From Myxococcus xanthus (GTDB taxonomy: Bacteria > Myxococcota > Myxococcia > Myxococcales > Myxococcaceae): a stretch of 64,000 bases of DNA. This document shows, in pieces, positions 63,123-64,000 of this stretch. The position numbers were made by a program, and so were the translations under genes. The DNA lies in assembly GCF_006402735.1 (NCBI RefSeq), contig NZ_CP017174.1, positions 4,095,001-4,159,000 on the forward strand. The letters run 5' to 3'. Under the pieces are notes generated by a model. The model saw nothing but the letters and a program-made list of their open reading frames with translations, made no database searches and was not told where the DNA came from. Each line of letters opens with the position of its first letter. Within the stretch, counting starts at the first letter, position 1.

Positions 63123-64000
63123 ATGCGGATTGCCCAGGTTTCGCTCATTCCCCTCCGGTTGGAGCTGCGCCAGCCCCTGAAGACGTCTCAAGGGGCGCAC
63201 GCGGTACGAGAAGGCTTCCTCGTTCGCGTCCTCGACGAGGAGGGGCGCGAAGGTCTGGGCGAAGCGATGCCGTTGCCGGCGTTCGGCACCGAGTCGCTCG
63301 AAGATTGTGGCGTGACGCTGAACGCCTGGCTGTCCGAGCTGAAGGGCCAGTTCCTGGGCGACTCGGTCCGGGCCATCGAGGACACGTTGTCGCCGTTCCC
63401 CCCTGCCGTGGCGCGAGGCGACGGCGTGCGCATCCGGGCACGTCAGGTGACGCCAGTGGGCCCCATGCCGGCCGCGGAACACGCGCTGGAGCTGGCGCTG
63501 CTGGACCTGCTCGCGCAACGCCAGGGTGTGCCGCTGTGTTGGCTGCTGGCGGAGGAGTCGCGGACGGAAGTGGCGGTGAACGCGCTGCTGGGCGCCGACA
63601 CCCCCGAGGCCCTGGCGGAAGAGGCCCGGCAGGCCGTGGCCGAGGGCTTCGGTACGTTGAAGCTGAAAGTCGCCGGCCGGCCGCTGGACGCCGACGAGGC
63701 GCGAGTGAAGGCCGTGCGCGACGCGGTAGGGCCGGACGTAAAGCTCCGGCTGGATGCGAACGGCGGCTGGTCCGAGCCCGACGCGAAGCGCGCCCTGGAC
63801 CGGCTGGGCTGGTACGGCCTGGAGTTGCTGGAGCAGCCCACGCCGCCGGAGGACCTCGCGGCACTCTGGCGCGTTCAGCGCCGCGCCCCCTGCACGGTGG
63901 CGGCGGACGAGTCCCTGGCTTCTCCCGATGCGCTGCGGGCTCTGCTGACGGTGGACCCGTTGCTAGGCGGTGGACCGGCGGTGGGCGCGGTGGTGTTGAA
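63123..64000 (+). CDS. menC: o-succinylbenzoate synthase, partial at window end
   Basis: The first 292 residues of an enolase-superfamily enzyme that dehydrates SHCHC to o-succinylbenzoate. The barrel has the KLKV motif with catalytic Lys, a metal-binding RLDANGGW, the ELLEQPTPP segment and the AADESL segment. The ATG at 63123 is 9 bases after the menA stop. The last part of the barrel, with the second catalytic Lys, is cut off. An amino-acid racemase of the same superfamily is less likely given the neighbours. Confidence 0.9.
   Translation, partial: MRIAQVSLIPLRLELRQPLKTSQGAHAVREGFLVRVLDEEGREGLGEAMPLPAFGTESLEDCGVTLNAWLSELKGQFLGDSVRAIEDTLSPFPPAVARGDGVRIRARQVTPVGPMPAAEHALELALLDLLAQRQGVPLCWLLAEESRTEVAVNALLGADTPEALAEEARQAVAEGFGTLKLKVAGRPLDADEARVKAVRDAVGPDVKLRLDANGGWSEPDAKRALDRLGWYGLELLEQPTPPEDLAALWRVQRRAPCTVAADESLASPDALRALLTVDPLLGGGPAVGAVVL

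Noticed and set aside
1-64000. CRISPR arrays, rRNA genes, toxin-antitoxin pairs and restriction-modification genes
   Set aside because: I looked for regular short direct repeats, conserved rRNA segments and methyltransferase or nuclease pairs and saw none in this window.

Overview
The window is GC-rich, gene-dense bacterial chromosome that looks like a myxobacterium close to Myxococcus. The evidence is third-position GC bias in almost every gene, many short Cys-rich lipoproteins, long proteins of unknown family next to ordinary housekeeping genes, and close operon packing with repeated ATGA/GTGA stop-start overlaps. Genus is an inference; no 16S gene is present.

Layout. 0-1.4 kb: end of an Hsp70 gene with an SCP2-like protein and a small helical protein, then tRNA-Val(CAC) and a strong terminator. 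1.6-6 kb: a TerC-family membrane protein, a secreted lipoprotein and a metallo-beta-lactamase/Rieske fusion. 6-10.4 kb: a four-gene minus-strand operon with a processive family-2 glycosyltransferase, a one-helix HlyD-like coiled-coil protein, a TolC-like outer membrane protein and a jelly-roll periplasmic protein, apparently a polysaccharide synthesis/export machine. 10.5-14.5 kb: a 4'-phosphopantetheinyl transferase, a type II thioesterase, an APS kinase and a second metallo-beta-lactamase protein. 14.6-24.8 kb: an accessory island with small lipoproteins, an AT-richer membrane gene, broken genes, a HIRAN-domain membrane protein, an IS3-family element with an IS21-family element nested in its transposase (target duplications visible for both), and a relic tyrosine recombinase against the 3' end of tRNA-Arg(CCU).

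25-37.7 kb: a fatty-acid desaturase, a BTAD/ATPase regulator, a CCA-adding/poly(A) polymerase family protein, mnmA, an IHF/HU-like protein, a SPOR protein, a cupin, an aspartate-repeat lipoprotein, a ribbon-helix-helix protein and two nucleotide-sugar SDR enzymes. 37.9-45 kb: lepA (frameshifted as given), lepB and a pyrB-pyrC-carA operon. 45-51 kb: pyruvate kinase, an exported-looking bifunctional-nuclease-domain protein, an acidic zinc-ribbon protein, a long-chain acyl-CoA ligase and citrate synthase.

51.3-64 kb is a pair of divergent operons. Leftward, DAHP synthase-menG-aroK-aroDE-aroC-aroB-aroA covers the whole route from central metabolism to chorismate, with five of its six junctions overlapping by exactly 4 bp. 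Rightward, menF-menD-menH-menA-menC turns chorismate into menaquinone. menG, the last menaquinone step, sits inside the aro operon. A 9-bp-arm inverted repeat lies in the shared promoter region. The most notable points are the glycan synthase/HlyD/TolC-like operon, the aro/men arrangement with its candidate operator, the nested IS pair whose terminal repeats are also coding repeats in istA, the Rieske fusion, and the lepA frameshift.
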